From: Acephala macrosclerotiorum
Lineage: Eukaryota; Ascomycota; Leotiomycetes; Helotiales; Mollisiaceae
Reading direction: 5' to 3'
Assembly (NCBI GenBank): GCA_014904845.1
Contig: MU119279.1
Coordinates: forward strand, 62,001 to 126,000
Length of the DNA stretch: 64,000 nt
Part shown: piece by piece, positions 54,323-64,000 of the stretch
Layout: every line of letters starts with the position of its first letter
Numbering within the stretch: the first letter of the stretch is position 1
Made by a program: the position numbers and the translations under genes
Notes under the pieces: model-generated
Databases searched by the model: none
Told to the model about the DNA's origin: nothing
The model's input: only the letters and a program-made list of their open reading frames with translations

Positions 54323-55473
54323 CGTAAAGTTCTCAGGGTATCCTGTACTGCATTTCAGATCGTGAACAATGCGTTCTGAGTTCCAGCAGGGAAAGGCAAG
54401 GATATAAGGCCATTGCACACACCACCCATGAAAGGGTGATGCCTGCATCTTAGAGTGTGGAACGAGGACGAGATCAACTGTTTTTCGGGAGACAAACTGA
54501 CCATCAATAACATGGGTGAAACCTTACAAGTGTTGATAGACTTTTGCAAGCCCATTATCATTTTCGGAACGCCATGTGGCGGAGGTGGGACCCGATCGCG
54601 GTGTGATTTGTTCCCGATGGCAGGTCAGGTGCTCGTAATATTGAAGGCTGAATCTAGAGCCCAACGACCACTCAGCCTCTCCAAATCTGGAGACAACAAA
54701 AAATGAGGCTTGAGTGCGGCATGGGTAGATCAGAGCAGGAGGACTTGGATGATTGGTTGCGAGCAAGGCTCATCTGTGCTGGAGAGTTCGCAAGCTGATA
54801 TGGAAAAGCTTGACCCCGCACTTCCATGCCCTTCATCGCAATAAGTCTGCGCGTTAAAAAAGAGCCTTAGCATCTCCCGTGATCTCGTTTGACGAGCTTT
54901 CATGGACCTTCTCACCCATTGCCTGGCGGAGAAGAAGCTTTCGAATGTGGGGTAAATGGGTTCGCGTGTTCGCTAAGCTCAGGGGCTCGCTTCAGGGAGC
55001 TTAGAGGGGTAACATCTTGCGAAATGCCCAAATTATACATTAGATTGTGTGGGGAGTTGCGATTTTTAAATCCTGAAAATATACGGTATACAGGAACTTC
55101 AATGGTCTCTTTCTCAAGTTCTCGGCCGATCTCATACATTCGCCGAATACTATCGTCCTCTTATTTTCATTGCGGGGCACTTTGCGCAAGCGGCGAGTTT
55201 CCCTGGACGCGTATGACGGACAAATTTACCTCCGTATTACTAACTGCATTTTATTTGACTGCAATTGAAATCTTTGTGGTCTTTTATCCACCAGTTTTTA
55301 AATCTTTTAAACTCTGAAGTTCTCACGAGAAGCCAAGAACTCTGGAAGCGAACTTGCACCATCACCACTGGTGACTTTCAAGCATTCTCGTCAGTCCTTC
55401 CCTTCATTACCGAGCGTCAACTGATATCGTAGAGGGAACCCGTATTCCAGGACATAAATCCAGTACCATCGCG
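54323..55473. other. Intergenic, no gene seen
   Basis: This stretch lies between divergent promoters of the sensor gene (-) and methyltransferase (+). Open frames here (for example 54889-55317) have no motif or supporting splice sites. Confidence 0.45.
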
Positions 55474-56415
55474 ATGTCAACCCCCACTCCGCCCACCGAG
55501 AAGACCTTCACTTCCTTCAACAAGTCCCAAGGCGCCAACTATGCCCAAAACCGCCGCGGATATCACCCCAACCTCTACAAATCCATCATCGACCATCATA
55601 CCTCCACTGGAGGTCAACAGACCTCTGTCCTCGACGTTGGGTGCGGTCCGGGTATTGCGACACGAGCCCTCGCACCCCAATTCAAACATGCCATCGGTCT
55701 CGACCCTTCCGAGGGCATGATCGTCAACGCTCGCTCTTTGGGTGGCGTAACATCCACATCTGAATCAATTCGATTCGAGATCTCAACGGCTGAAGATCTC
55801 GGATCGCATTTGTCGCCTCCGATCGAGAATTCGAGCATTGATATGATCACGGCCGCGACGGCAGCGCATTGGTTCGATATGAAGCACTTCTGGCCCTCGG
55901 CTGCTCGAGTGCTGAAGCCGGGTGGGACCGTCGCTTTTTGGGGTACTGGCGACGTCGCCATGCATCCTTCAATGCCGAACGCGGCTGCTATTCAGGCCTC
56001 TATGGATGAAATTGAGGAGCGCGAGTTGAAGCCATTCTTTGTGCCTGGCAACTTGATAACGCGGGGCTTATACCGTGATCTACCCTTGCCATGGACTTTG
56101 CCTTCACCTGTGACGGATTTCGATGAGGCTACGTTCTTTCGCAAGGATTTCGGCCCTGAAAATAATAAGGAGTTCTTCGAGGGAGGTCCTACTGAGATTG
56201 ATTTGGATACGATGGAGAAGATGTTGGGTACTACGAGTCCCGTTCAACGTTGGAGAGATGCGCATCCGGAGACTGCTGGGACTAATCGTGATATTATAAA
56301 AATCGTCAGGAACGAGGTTGAACGGTTGCTGCACGAGGCCGGGGTGGAGAAGGGAAAGGAGGTTGTCAGGGGAAGTTTCAAGGGGGTGTTGATGATTGTG
56401 AAGAAGAAGGTATAG
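55474..56415 (+). CDS. SAM-dependent methyltransferase, trans-aconitate-methyltransferase-like
   Basis: A single exon encodes 313 residues. Class I motif I is SVLDVGCGPGIATRAL (about 51-66), followed by the acidic ribose-binding strand AIGLDPSEGM. The later motifs are IDMITAATAAHWFD and AARVLKPGGTVAFWG, which together are typical of fungal Tmt1-like methyltransferases acting on small acids such as trans-aconitate. The N-terminal FNKSQGANYAQNRRGYHPNLY segment is also characteristic. It is predicted to be cytosolic. The length is usual, and the start has a clean context directly after a 5' region without in-frame ATGs. The actual substrate is unproven; related proteins methylate various acids. 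No neighbouring genes suggest a metabolite cluster. Confidence 0.9.
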   Translation: MSTPTPPTEKTFTSFNKSQGANYAQNRRGYHPNLYKSIIDHHTSTGGQQTSVLDVGCGPGIATRALAPQFKHAIGLDPSEGMIVNARSLGGVTSTSESIRFEISTAEDLGSHLSPPIENSSIDMITAATAAHWFDMKHFWPSAARVLKPGGTVAFWGTGDVAMHPSMPNAAAIQASMDEIEERELKPFFVPGNLITRGLYRDLPLPWTLPSPVTDFDEATFFRKDFGPENNKEFFEGGPTEIDLDTMEKMLGTTSPVQRWRDAHPETAGTNRDIIKIVRNEVERLLHEAGVEKGKEVVRGSFKGVLMIVKKKV

Positions 56416-56853
56416 TTGGTTCTTTGGATTAAAGGCCAGCTTAATCAGTAGGAACCGATTTGTCTTCCTATATTCGAGAATCTAGAAGATTTACCCCGTA
56501 TTACCACGAATGTCTATGTTCAATCCTAGTTATTTGTACATTCGTAAGATAGCATCTTGCACTTCTCGAACGTATCCGTAAAATTGCAAACGCTCATACT
56601 ACACGTCAAGTGAAATTTTTGGGGAGATTCGCTAAGATCAGGGGCCATAGGGAGTGGGTGGAGCCTTTCTAGCGTTACGCCTTTTGTCAGCCTGCAGCCT
56701 TGGCAAACCAGCCTTTTCAAAGCACAACAGAGATCAACTTCAAAATTGCTACTCATGACCGAAATGGACCCTCTTATGCCCAGTACCACTATGCAAGACA
56801 CCTGTAAATAGTGCAACCGCAAAATCTCCACGGTCGTGTTCGAGAACGCAAAC
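56416..56853. other. 3' flank of methyltransferase and disrupted 5' extension of the HET gene
   Basis: An ATG at 56755 lies 33 codons upstream of, and in frame with, the HET start. It opens MTEMDPLMPSTTMQDTCK, meets TAG at 56809-56811, then continues CNRKISTVVFENAN into the HET protein. The stop may replace Trp in a Cys-rich motif. Confidence 0.45.
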
Positions 56854-58850
56854 ATGTGCACTGAATGCCATCAGATAGCCATCCAGGCTGCGCAGAATCC
56901 CACCCTTTGCAAGAGATGTTCTTCGATACTCACAGACCCAGAGGCGATCAAGGGTCTTTTCTCTGAATATGGTTTCCAGCACTTAGTTCAAGATGATCTA
57001 AGATTGCATGCTGAGAGAGGCTGCGAGCTCTGTCGCATGTTCCTGTTGCAGGATCCAAATACGGATCCTAGGAGGCTCCAATTCGTCCCATTGTTCCTGG
57101 TGGGCAAGAGGTCGGAAGGAGCGGAATTCAAAGATCGCCCGGAATCCGCATCGGCTGGGGATATCAATTCTTTCTATTTCTCTTCTGAGACGGATCAGTT
57201 CAGTCTTGAGCTATCAGTCTCTGCGTATGAAGGTAAACAGAGACACGTGATTCAGAACATGTTACTAAGCATTCTTCATTTTTAGGCGATCCAGCATCCA
57301 CGTACATAAGGCAAAGACCGCCGGAAGTGGATCTTGCTAGTGAACATACGAACTGGCAGATTCGAACTTGGCTGGATGAGTGCATTCAAAAGCATCCCGA
57401 ATCTCTCCTCGACGTGGAGCTCCCTCATTTACCAACCCGAGTTCTTGACGTAGGAATACCAGAAAACAAATGCGTGAAGCTGTTCGAGCCACCATCAGAT
57501 ATGAGACAGCATTATCTTACTCTAAGCTACTGTTGGGGAACCCAGCGATTTCTCACCACGACCACAGCGAATATCGAGGCCCACAAGGTGAAACTTGATT
57601 TTCCTACCCTACCCCAAACTTTCCAAGACGCCATCATCACCACAAGAAACCTCGGTTTCCGCTACATCTGGATCGATGCTCTCTGCATAATTCAAGACAG
57701 CAACGAAGACAAAGCAAAGGAGATAAATAGGATGGGCGATATTTACAACGACTCCTTCCTCACAATCGGAGTTGTTGCTGCCACACGTGTTGCAGATGGC
57801 TTCCTCAAACCCAAACCTCAAAAAGCTGTGATGCTTCCTTACCGATGTCCAGATGGGACAATGGGTTCAGTCAGAGTTGCACCACAGAAAGTGGTCGATC
57901 TTTGGCAAGAGTCGCTTTACACTCGAGGATGGTGTTTGCAAGAGAATCTACTCTCGCGTCGACTTCTCCTATACACGGATACCGAAGTCATTTGGCAATG
58001 TGAATCAGCTCCTATGAGAAGGGTAGACACTGCTCATGTCAGCTATCTATATGATCTCCCCAAGCTGCGTCAGTCACCATTTCGACGCTTACCAGCAGAC
58101 GTTCTGCGTACCGCACCTGAAAACAAGGGAGGAGAGGTCGACCCTGCCATGGAAGTCGAGCACTACAACATCTGGACATCGATCGTGGCGAACTACACCC
58201 GCCGTCGGCTCACTGTGGGAGCAGATCGTTTACCTGCTCTCGGTGGTATAGCACAAAAGTTCAGCAAGGCATGGTCGGATGAGTATTTCGCTGGCCACTG
58301 GAAACGACAGTTCATTGCGTCGCTGTCTTGGAGGAGGTCAAGACAGATTTCGGATGAGCGTTTCCCTCCAGTGCTTGAATATCGAGCTCCGTCCTGGTCA
58401 TGGGCCTCCATCGACGGACCTGTTGAGTTTGACTTTGAATCCAATACCGTTAGCAAGAAAGGCCTCAATGCTAAGCTGATATCAGTTGCTTTCGATCTGG
58501 ATTTGCATTCGAAGAAAGAGGATGCAGCTATATTAGAAGCCTCGCTGATTCCAGCGGAAAAGATCCCGCATCCGAATGGTCTGAGTGGCCCGGGGCATTC
58601 TTGGTATATGGATCATGATGCGAGGATTACTTACTTGAATGAAGAGTCATTGAAGGACACTTGGTGTATGCTGCTAACGGAAGGACGAGTCGGATCGGGG
58701 AAGCTGATTCGGGCGACTGCTTTAATGCTTCGTGCCGAGCCTGACAAGCCTGATTGTTTCTATAGAGCTGGGCTCTTCAGGTCGGATATGAAAGGTATTT
58801 CGAAGCTATGGGCTGATCTAAAGACTAGAAGACAGGTGAAGATTGTTTGA
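56854..58850 (+). CDS. HET-domain (heterokaryon incompatibility-type) protein
   Basis: Exons 56854-57232 and 57286-58850 join in phase 1 to 647 residues. The N-terminus carries Cys pairs (MCTECH, LCKRC, GCELCRMF) like many HET proteins. The HET core follows: HYLTLSYCWGTQRF (about 203-215), FRYIWIDALCIIQDSNEDKAKEI (about 251-273), and YTRGWCLQENLLSRRLLLYT. Downstream motifs such as RRRLTVGADRLPALGGIA and YRAPSWSWASIDGPVEF are also characteristic. HET proteins mediate allorecognition cell death in a few well-studied cases; most have unknown roles. The start at 56854 is the first ATG after an in-frame TAG at 56809. It shares the core with the dead HET gene at 50.1-52.2 kb but is not a near-identical duplicate. 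No damage is visible within the called frame. Confidence 0.9.
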
Positions 58851-59287
58851 TTGTGGTCAAGCTCCTTCAGCCCTCGGCCTTGCAAACTCCATAAATACAA
58901 GGGCTGGAGGCAAGGTGGGGGGGGGGGCTTAGCATTTGCTCTAGTATGACGATGGTGTTGGGTCACTGACATGCGGGCAGCCAGAGCCTGGCACGTGAAA
59001 TGTTGGTGTTGGTTTTGGGCTCGCAATGTGGCGGTAGCTTTCAGCTGGCATAGTGCCACCCTTGACAACCCAACTCGATTAGGTGCAAGCAGAGCCAATC
59101 GATTTTTCGACAACATGGATAGAAAAACTGCCAACAATCAGAAGTCTGCCTAGGCACTCTTCGCGAACAAATATCTTCGAGCCTCGTTCCATGATACCTT
59201 TGCATCCATTTCTCTCTATCACTAAAATTTTGTTTTCAACTTCCAAAATCTCGAAAAGGAGCGAAGAACACAAAACGGCAAGCAGGA
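58851..59287. other. Intergenic, no gene seen
   Basis: This holds the HET gene 3' flank and GTPase promoter, with a G-run at 58916-58927. No gene is seen. Confidence 0.45.
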
Positions 59288-60608
59288 ATGTCTCGAACTC
59301 AAGACGAGGCTAAGGAGAGAACGGAGGTCTGCTTGAAGGCCATAAAGGAGTAAGTCAAAGACTAAATATCATGATCGCTCTATTGAGAATACAATAGGAC
59401 GTTGGAACGCTCTTCGGTTGTTCTTGTACTTGGCAAAACGGGGGCAGGGAAGTCATCGTTGGTCGAGTCTATCACCGGCGCGACTGGGATGTCGGGTAAT
59501 TCTACCTCTCCAGGTATGGACTGCTGTTTCTTCGTCTTGAAATTCTGCGCTGTCATAAAGTCAATTATGGCTGACTCGAAATCATTTAGTTACCGCCGAG
59601 TGCCAGATTGCAGAATACGACCAAGACGGGCACTCCATCTACTTCATCGACACTCCTGGCTTCGAAGATGACAAGAGCGCTTGCGACACGTTCTCAAAAA
59701 TCATAATTTTCCTTGACAAAATCCGCTCCTATATCACTCTGGTAGGAGTTTGGTATGTGGTCGACAACAGCGTGACGCGCGACGTAGAGTTTGATTTGAA
59801 GCTCGTCGAATGGCTCGCTGCCCTGTGCGGGGTAGACTACTATCCACATATCACCCTCGTCACGACACACTGGGGCTGTACTCATCCCCAGGAATTCAAA
59901 GAGCTAGAAGGAAAGTTCAGGAAACGCAAATCAAAATGGACAACGGCTATGTCCGAGCAAATCCATACATATCAACATGGCAAAATATATGCTGACGGGG
60001 TAGAAACCTCTGAGGCCCCAACGCTGTCGTGGTATGATCAAGACGCATTGAGAGATAATGTTCGAGACTTGGTGCATCGACGCTGCCAAGCTGTGCCTCA
60101 AGTACAACCTCGCATTATTCAAGAGCTGGAAAATGGTACCTCATTCGAGGATATCTCCGCAGCGAAGATCCTCAGGCCTCCCACTCGAATGCCGGAGCCA
60201 TCACCACCAGAGGAGACAGCTGATATCTCGCCTCACGGCCCACCCGAGTCTGAACAACACTGGGCCGTCCGTGTTTTCAGCGGATTGTTCACATGGGCCG
60301 CCAACAACGTTCAGATTGATCTCAACCAAGGGAGCCATGGTCTCAGTGGCGGAGTTGGATTCGGAGGTATCAGGTCTAACTTCGATTTTGGGCAAGGTTC
60401 TCAGCCCAGGGGTACGACCAGAGTCCCTGGGAATTGGGACCGAAACTCAGTTGTTGACGATTTCAAATCTCATGGAATGGATTCAAGTCTGGCTGGGCGC
60501 ACTGCTTGGGCGCAAAGGAATGGCGTTACTAGCTCCTTCCCTCCTGGCAGTGCTGAGTTCAACATGGCGACGCAGAAGAGGTTCCGCGAGGTTAACTCAA
60601 AAAGATGA
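59288..60608 (+). CDS. AIG1/dynamin-like GTP-binding protein
   Basis: Exons 59288-59349, 59398-59513 and 59590-60608 join in phase to 398 residues. The P-loop VLVLGKTGAGKSS lies at about 29-41, a switch-region Thr segment around 60, and the G3 motif IYFIDTPGFEDD at about 76-87. The G4 position reads TTHW (151-154) rather than the usual (N/T)KxD, as seen in many AIG1-like fungal members. Cytosolic G-domain proteins of this kind are common near HET genes in filamentous fungi and are of unknown role. The C-terminal 150 residues are not G-domain. They include a Pro-rich linker (PEPSPPEET) and a Gly/Phe/Asn-rich stretch (GSHGLSGGVGFGGIRSNFDFGQGS) that may be disordered. No membrane helix is visible. 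Confidence 0.85.
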
Positions 60609-60982
60609 ATTGGAGTGTGAAAAGAGGGTTTGAGCACGACGTTTCTCAAGATTCCTTAGCTGTCTTTTGCTTGCAGTTGCTTAATTTCTTCAAGTTTTGT
60701 TGTCTAGGAAGATGCGCCGCTTGGCGGAGTAATGCTGGAGATTCCAAAGTTGGGAAGATTTTCACTTCCACTCATTTTTTGTCTTGGGCTTGATTGTTTT
60801 CTACATTTTTGTATTTTGTTTCGTCGTTTTCTTAAAACTCATTTTCTAGTTCGCTATGACTGGCCTGTCCATCACTTAAGTAATAACAATAGCATTACTA
60901 ATTCTCTCTTTCATGCATCTATCCAATATCTGCTCTCATCCTAAACGCCACGCCATGCAGAAAGCGAACATCCTCCTCTCAC
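60609..60982. other. Convergent 3' flanks, no gene seen
   Basis: This stretch lies between the GTPase gene (+) and the glycosyltransferase gene (-). It is T-rich on the plus strand with no coding or RNA feature recognised. Confidence 0.45.
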
Positions 60983-62793
60983 TCACTTTAAAAGAGTATA
61001 ATACAACGTCCCAACCATCGCCCCGGCACTAACCAACATCAATGGCACCATGAAATCAGGCGCCAGCCTCCAAGCAATAAACCTCGCAGCAGCAGCAGCC
61101 ACAAATCCCATCCAAACAACCACCGCCGTCGTACTCCATAGATTCTCTAATCCGGCCCACCTCTCCTTCCTCTGCTCCGCTTGATTTCTCATTCTGGTTC
61201 CCCATCCACCTTCTAATACTGTCACCACGGACCAAAACATAATCCCCGGAAGAGGCAGTTGATAGAATATCTGACTCAATACGAGGTACTTCAAACTGTT
61301 GGCGTTCTTTCCGTTAACCAAATAATTGTAGCTTGTGCAAAGGATGATTCGACTAACAAGATCGATCAAAGAGTAAGTATGGACGGTATATCCCGTCAAT
61401 ACATAACGAATGATAAATATTCCAATAATCAAAGGGCCGTAGAAACGTCGCATAGCAGTGACGAACAAGATAGGGCCGTGAATAGAGTACACTTGTGGGT
61501 ATTGAAATGTTTCGATGTGTGTTGCTCTCGCCCATCTGATTTGCTGAAGCAGCCAGCGGAGAAGAGTTGTGGGTGTGTCGGTGCTTGCTAGAGCGGAGGT
61601 GTTGAATGTTACTTTCCAGCCGTTGAGAAGGAGGTTTGTGGTAAGATGTCTGTCTTCGTTGACGACGGTTTTGATCCCGATTGAGGTTTGTGTGTACCAT
61701 TTCAACAGAAAGGGTTCGAGGGCGATAAGACGGAATGCTGCGCAGGGTCCAGGTTGGCAGTCTACAGAATCAACGGCACCGGTTTGGCCTCTCGTGATGG
61801 CGAGTTCCGTCCAGTAGGCTGCTGATCCTAACTGTGCGATCACACTCTCGTGTCCGTTATGAATTGAGAGAGCAGAACAAGAGCCCCCAATCAAAGGATC
61901 CGCAGACATACACCCGATGACCTGATACAACGTCTCGGGATACACCCACGTATCACTATCGCTCGTCCACAAATACTCAATATCATTCGCCTGTCCCAAC
62001 GCCAACGTAAAAATCATATTCGTAAACATGATATCTTTCTTGCATTTATGCGGTTGGTATAAACAGATTGCTCGGAGGTCAGAACCGGGGACTGAGAGGA
62101 CGTTGTGGGATTTTAGGACAGAGACGGCTTTTTCGAAAACCATGCGGGAGGCGTAAGAGTAGGCTTCGGAGAGGAGTTCCGAGGGGAGGGTATTGGCGTC
62201 GTCAATGCGGGTGGTGGAGGGGTCAGCGAAGGACTTCTCGTCGTGCAGTTTGCGGTCGATGTAGGATTGGGCGAGGCGGACTGCGAGGGGGCCGTAGGGC
62301 TCTTCGATATGGATTTTGACCATGGTTTTGGGAAATACCTGCACTTCTGTTAGCAGAAGTTTTGGACTTTGTTGCGTGAGGGTGGGCATACCTCTCCAGC
62401 AATCCGGACCATCTCCATATCCTCAGCTTGGTCTCCATCAATACCCACGAGCATGATTTCCAACCCAGGGGATCCGCGATAGCTCTGCAGACATTTCTTG
62501 AACAGTGTCGGCTCTTCTCGATATCCCACTACCGAAGCCATATGTCTCACCACGCTCCTCTTCTCTCCAATCCCACGCTCCTCATCCATCTGCAGTTCAA
62601 TCCTCTGTATCCTCTTGATATTCTTCCTTCTGTTCACCTCAGCCAACGAAATCTGCCATATACTCTCAATCGTGATGGGAAACGCAGCCATATATCTGCG
62701 AAGATACAAAAAAATAATCGAGAAAGTCACGACGCAAAGCGCGGCATTCAGGAACTGATGAGTCCACGACGGACGAGATGGAATAACAGCCAT
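60983..62793 (-). CDS. Type-2 glycosyltransferase (GT2, hyaluronan-synthase/Cps1-like)
   Basis: Exons 62793-62392 and 62338-60983 join at phase 0 to 585 residues. An N-terminal helix (FLNAALCVVTFSIIFLYLRRY) precedes the catalytic domain. GT2 hallmarks are present: DGDQAEDM, the DxD motif in TSDSDTW (261-263), GPCAAFR, the catalytic-base region NEDRHLT (about 361-367) and the processive QQIRWAR motif (399-405). Several C-terminal membrane helices follow (GPLIIGIFIIRYVL; LVLSQIFYQLPLPGIMFWSVVTVL; AMVGTLYYTLL). Enzymes of this fungal group sit in the plasma membrane and polymerise an extracellular or cell-wall polysaccharide. The homologue in Zymoseptoria tritici (ZtGT2) is needed for hyphal extension and virulence. 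The exact sugar is unknown. The gene is intact and of normal length. Confidence 0.92.
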
Positions 62794-63642
62794 CTTGCAC
62801 ACTAGAAACGAATGACAGAGAGCAAAACGAGCGACTGAAGATAGAAAATTGAAGTATCACCTACGTAAAAGGCATGTATGACGGACTCAGGGAATCTTAT
62901 AAAGCAAGGTCAAACCCACGCCAAAGGTCTCCTAAGGTTGAGAAAGTAGACTCCATCCCGCTGTCACTTGTTCTATATTCCGATTCGTCTAAAGACTAGG
63001 CAGTCTAGCCTCTCAAGCCGTACGAGAAATCGCATGAGTACTTCGTACAGGCCCAAATTATCCAAGGTTTTTTGTCTGTGCTTTTCAAGCCCTTCCAAAC
63101 TAAAAGGCAGTCATGATTTGCAGATTCTTTATGTATCATTGGTTAGAATCCCTATACTAAAGTAAAATTTCTCGAGAAGAGATGAGAATATTTCCGGGTT
63201 TCGCTCGGTGGGCTGTGATTAGTGGTCGGGATTCGGGAGATCTAGGATTCACTGTAGCGAGAACTCTAACCCTGGGCTGCTGCATAATAAGCTTTTGTCA
63301 ACCCAAACTCCAACTCGTATTTCTTCGAGTCATGAGCAAGTGTCATTTGAAGCTGCATTTATGACTCCTCTTCTTCACCTTTGTATCCATCCGGTTTTCA
63401 AATACGATCGTTCTAAAAATATCCGGGTACGAGTCCGAATGTTGTGCTGCATCGCATCTTAGTTTTTTCTGCGTGGAAGTTTTAGCGACTACCCCTGAGC
63501 AAGGCCATCTCTCGGTAGAATTTCGATCCCAAATTCTATTGGCCTCCCTGCAAATTGATGTCAATCCTCATCAACCGGTAGTACCCAACTAACCGGTCGT
63601 GCCGCTAAAGATAGGGAAAGCCCTTGTCGGAACGGTTGACGT
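62794..63642. other. Intergenic, no gene seen
   Basis: This is the promoter side of the glycosyltransferase gene. No exon or RNA gene was recognised. ACCGGT-containing repeats occur at 63575-63598. Confidence 0.45.
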
Positions 63643-64000
63643 TTACCAGCGACGCCGTTGAAAAGTGTCTAGACCGGTATGCAAGATATTTTCTCGCGTC
63701 GAGGAGCACATCGCATCAAGTGAAGCGCGAGAGATCCGAGTGTTGAGATCAGGTTCATGATTTTGAGTTTGTTTTATGTTTGATTTGTGGGAACGACTAA
63801 CTTGTTGTAGATGCCCTCCCCAAGGAGGCTTTTCTTGACTGGTCTGATTTTGGGTGTGTTGGTTTTGCGGTACCATTTCTTCGGCGTTCTTTTTGGGAAG
63901 GATGGGAAGTTCGAGATCACCCTGCATGACTCTGTAAAGCATGCGGGTCATGGTCTGTTGCAGAATGGCGACTTGGGATCTGATGTATCGACCTCATTGA
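63643..64000 (-). CDS. Partial gene running off the right edge, unknown
   Basis: The minus strand reads RSQVAILQQTMTRMLYRVMQGDLELPILPKK without a stop, then a Gln/Asn-rich segment, ending RRRW at 63643. The opening part has a coiled-coil-like heptad look. Upstream of about 63988 the frame meets a stop or an exon boundary, so this is at best a last exon. A donor-like GTTAGT follows the LQQ codons near 63801, so the true 3' end may differ. There is no family evidence. Confidence 0.3.

Noticed and set aside
58916..58927. G-run as telomere or structured element
   Set aside because: A single homopolymer run in an intergenic region with no repeat unit.

Overview
The window is nuclear DNA of a filamentous ascomycete, most likely a leotiomycete (Helotiales); the class is an inference. 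Evidence: short GT-AG introns of about 45-115 bases with CTAAC/CTGAC branch sites, and typical fungal families (SAT4/rhodopsin-domain membrane protein, HET-domain genes, 2EXR relics, CorA-like protein, receptor L-domain protein, type-2 glycosyltransferase). CpA-to-TpA damage of the kind made by repeat-induced point mutation (RIP) is also present. Gene models below were assembled by hand from both strands by joining exons so that splice sites and reading phase agree.

Layout. 0.8-2.4 kb: SAT4-family membrane protein (-). 3.1-5.0 kb: broken secreted aspartic protease (-). 6.2-8.9 kb: Glu/Pro/Val-rich repeat protein (-) built from an array of phase-0 exons. 10.5-12.7 kb: intact amidase (-). 13.3-20.8 kb: tandem segmental duplication of a divergent pair, each copy holding a WW-plus-C2H2 zinc-finger gene (-) and a small membrane protein gene (+). 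21.6-22.2 kb: tail-anchored protein with two PPxY motifs (-). 23-25.7 kb: two decayed 2EXR genes, the second interrupted by a TA-flanked inverted-repeat element. 26.7-27.2 kb: single-pass membrane protein (+). 27.4-31.4 kb: 14-exon CorA-like protein with a GMN motif (-). 33.1-34.9 kb: small spliced gene and DUF1275 membrane protein (both -). 36.5-37.5 kb: internally deleted AIF-like oxidoreductase relic (-). 38.5-43.2 kb: secreted 735-residue orphan and receptor L-domain surface protein (both +). 44.3-47.4 kb: complete but heavily AT-mutated hAT transposon with 8-bp target duplications. 47.4-48.6 kb: secreted CBM18 protein (-) whose stop codon lies inside the hAT target duplication. 50.1-52.2 kb: RIP-type HET pseudogene (+). 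52.7-54.3 kb: mucin-like membrane sensor (-). 55.5-56.4 kb: SAM methyltransferase (+). 56.9-58.9 kb: HET gene (+). 59.3-60.6 kb: AIG1/dynamin-like GTPase (+). 61.0-62.8 kb: type-2 glycosyltransferase (-).

The genes do not form a pathway or a metabolite cluster. The window is an accessory-type mosaic: cell-surface and secreted proteins, incompatibility-type genes, a tandem duplication, and an unusually high share of dead genes. At least five relics show different kinds of damage: indels in the protease, RIP-type stops in the HET gene, an insertion in the 2EXR gene, large deletions in the AIF-like gene, and a 3'-end fragment of a CBM18 paralogue. Several intact genes (amidase, CorA-like, DUF1275, methyltransferase, glycosyltransferase) sit between them. 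No tRNA, rRNA or CRISPR array was recognised.
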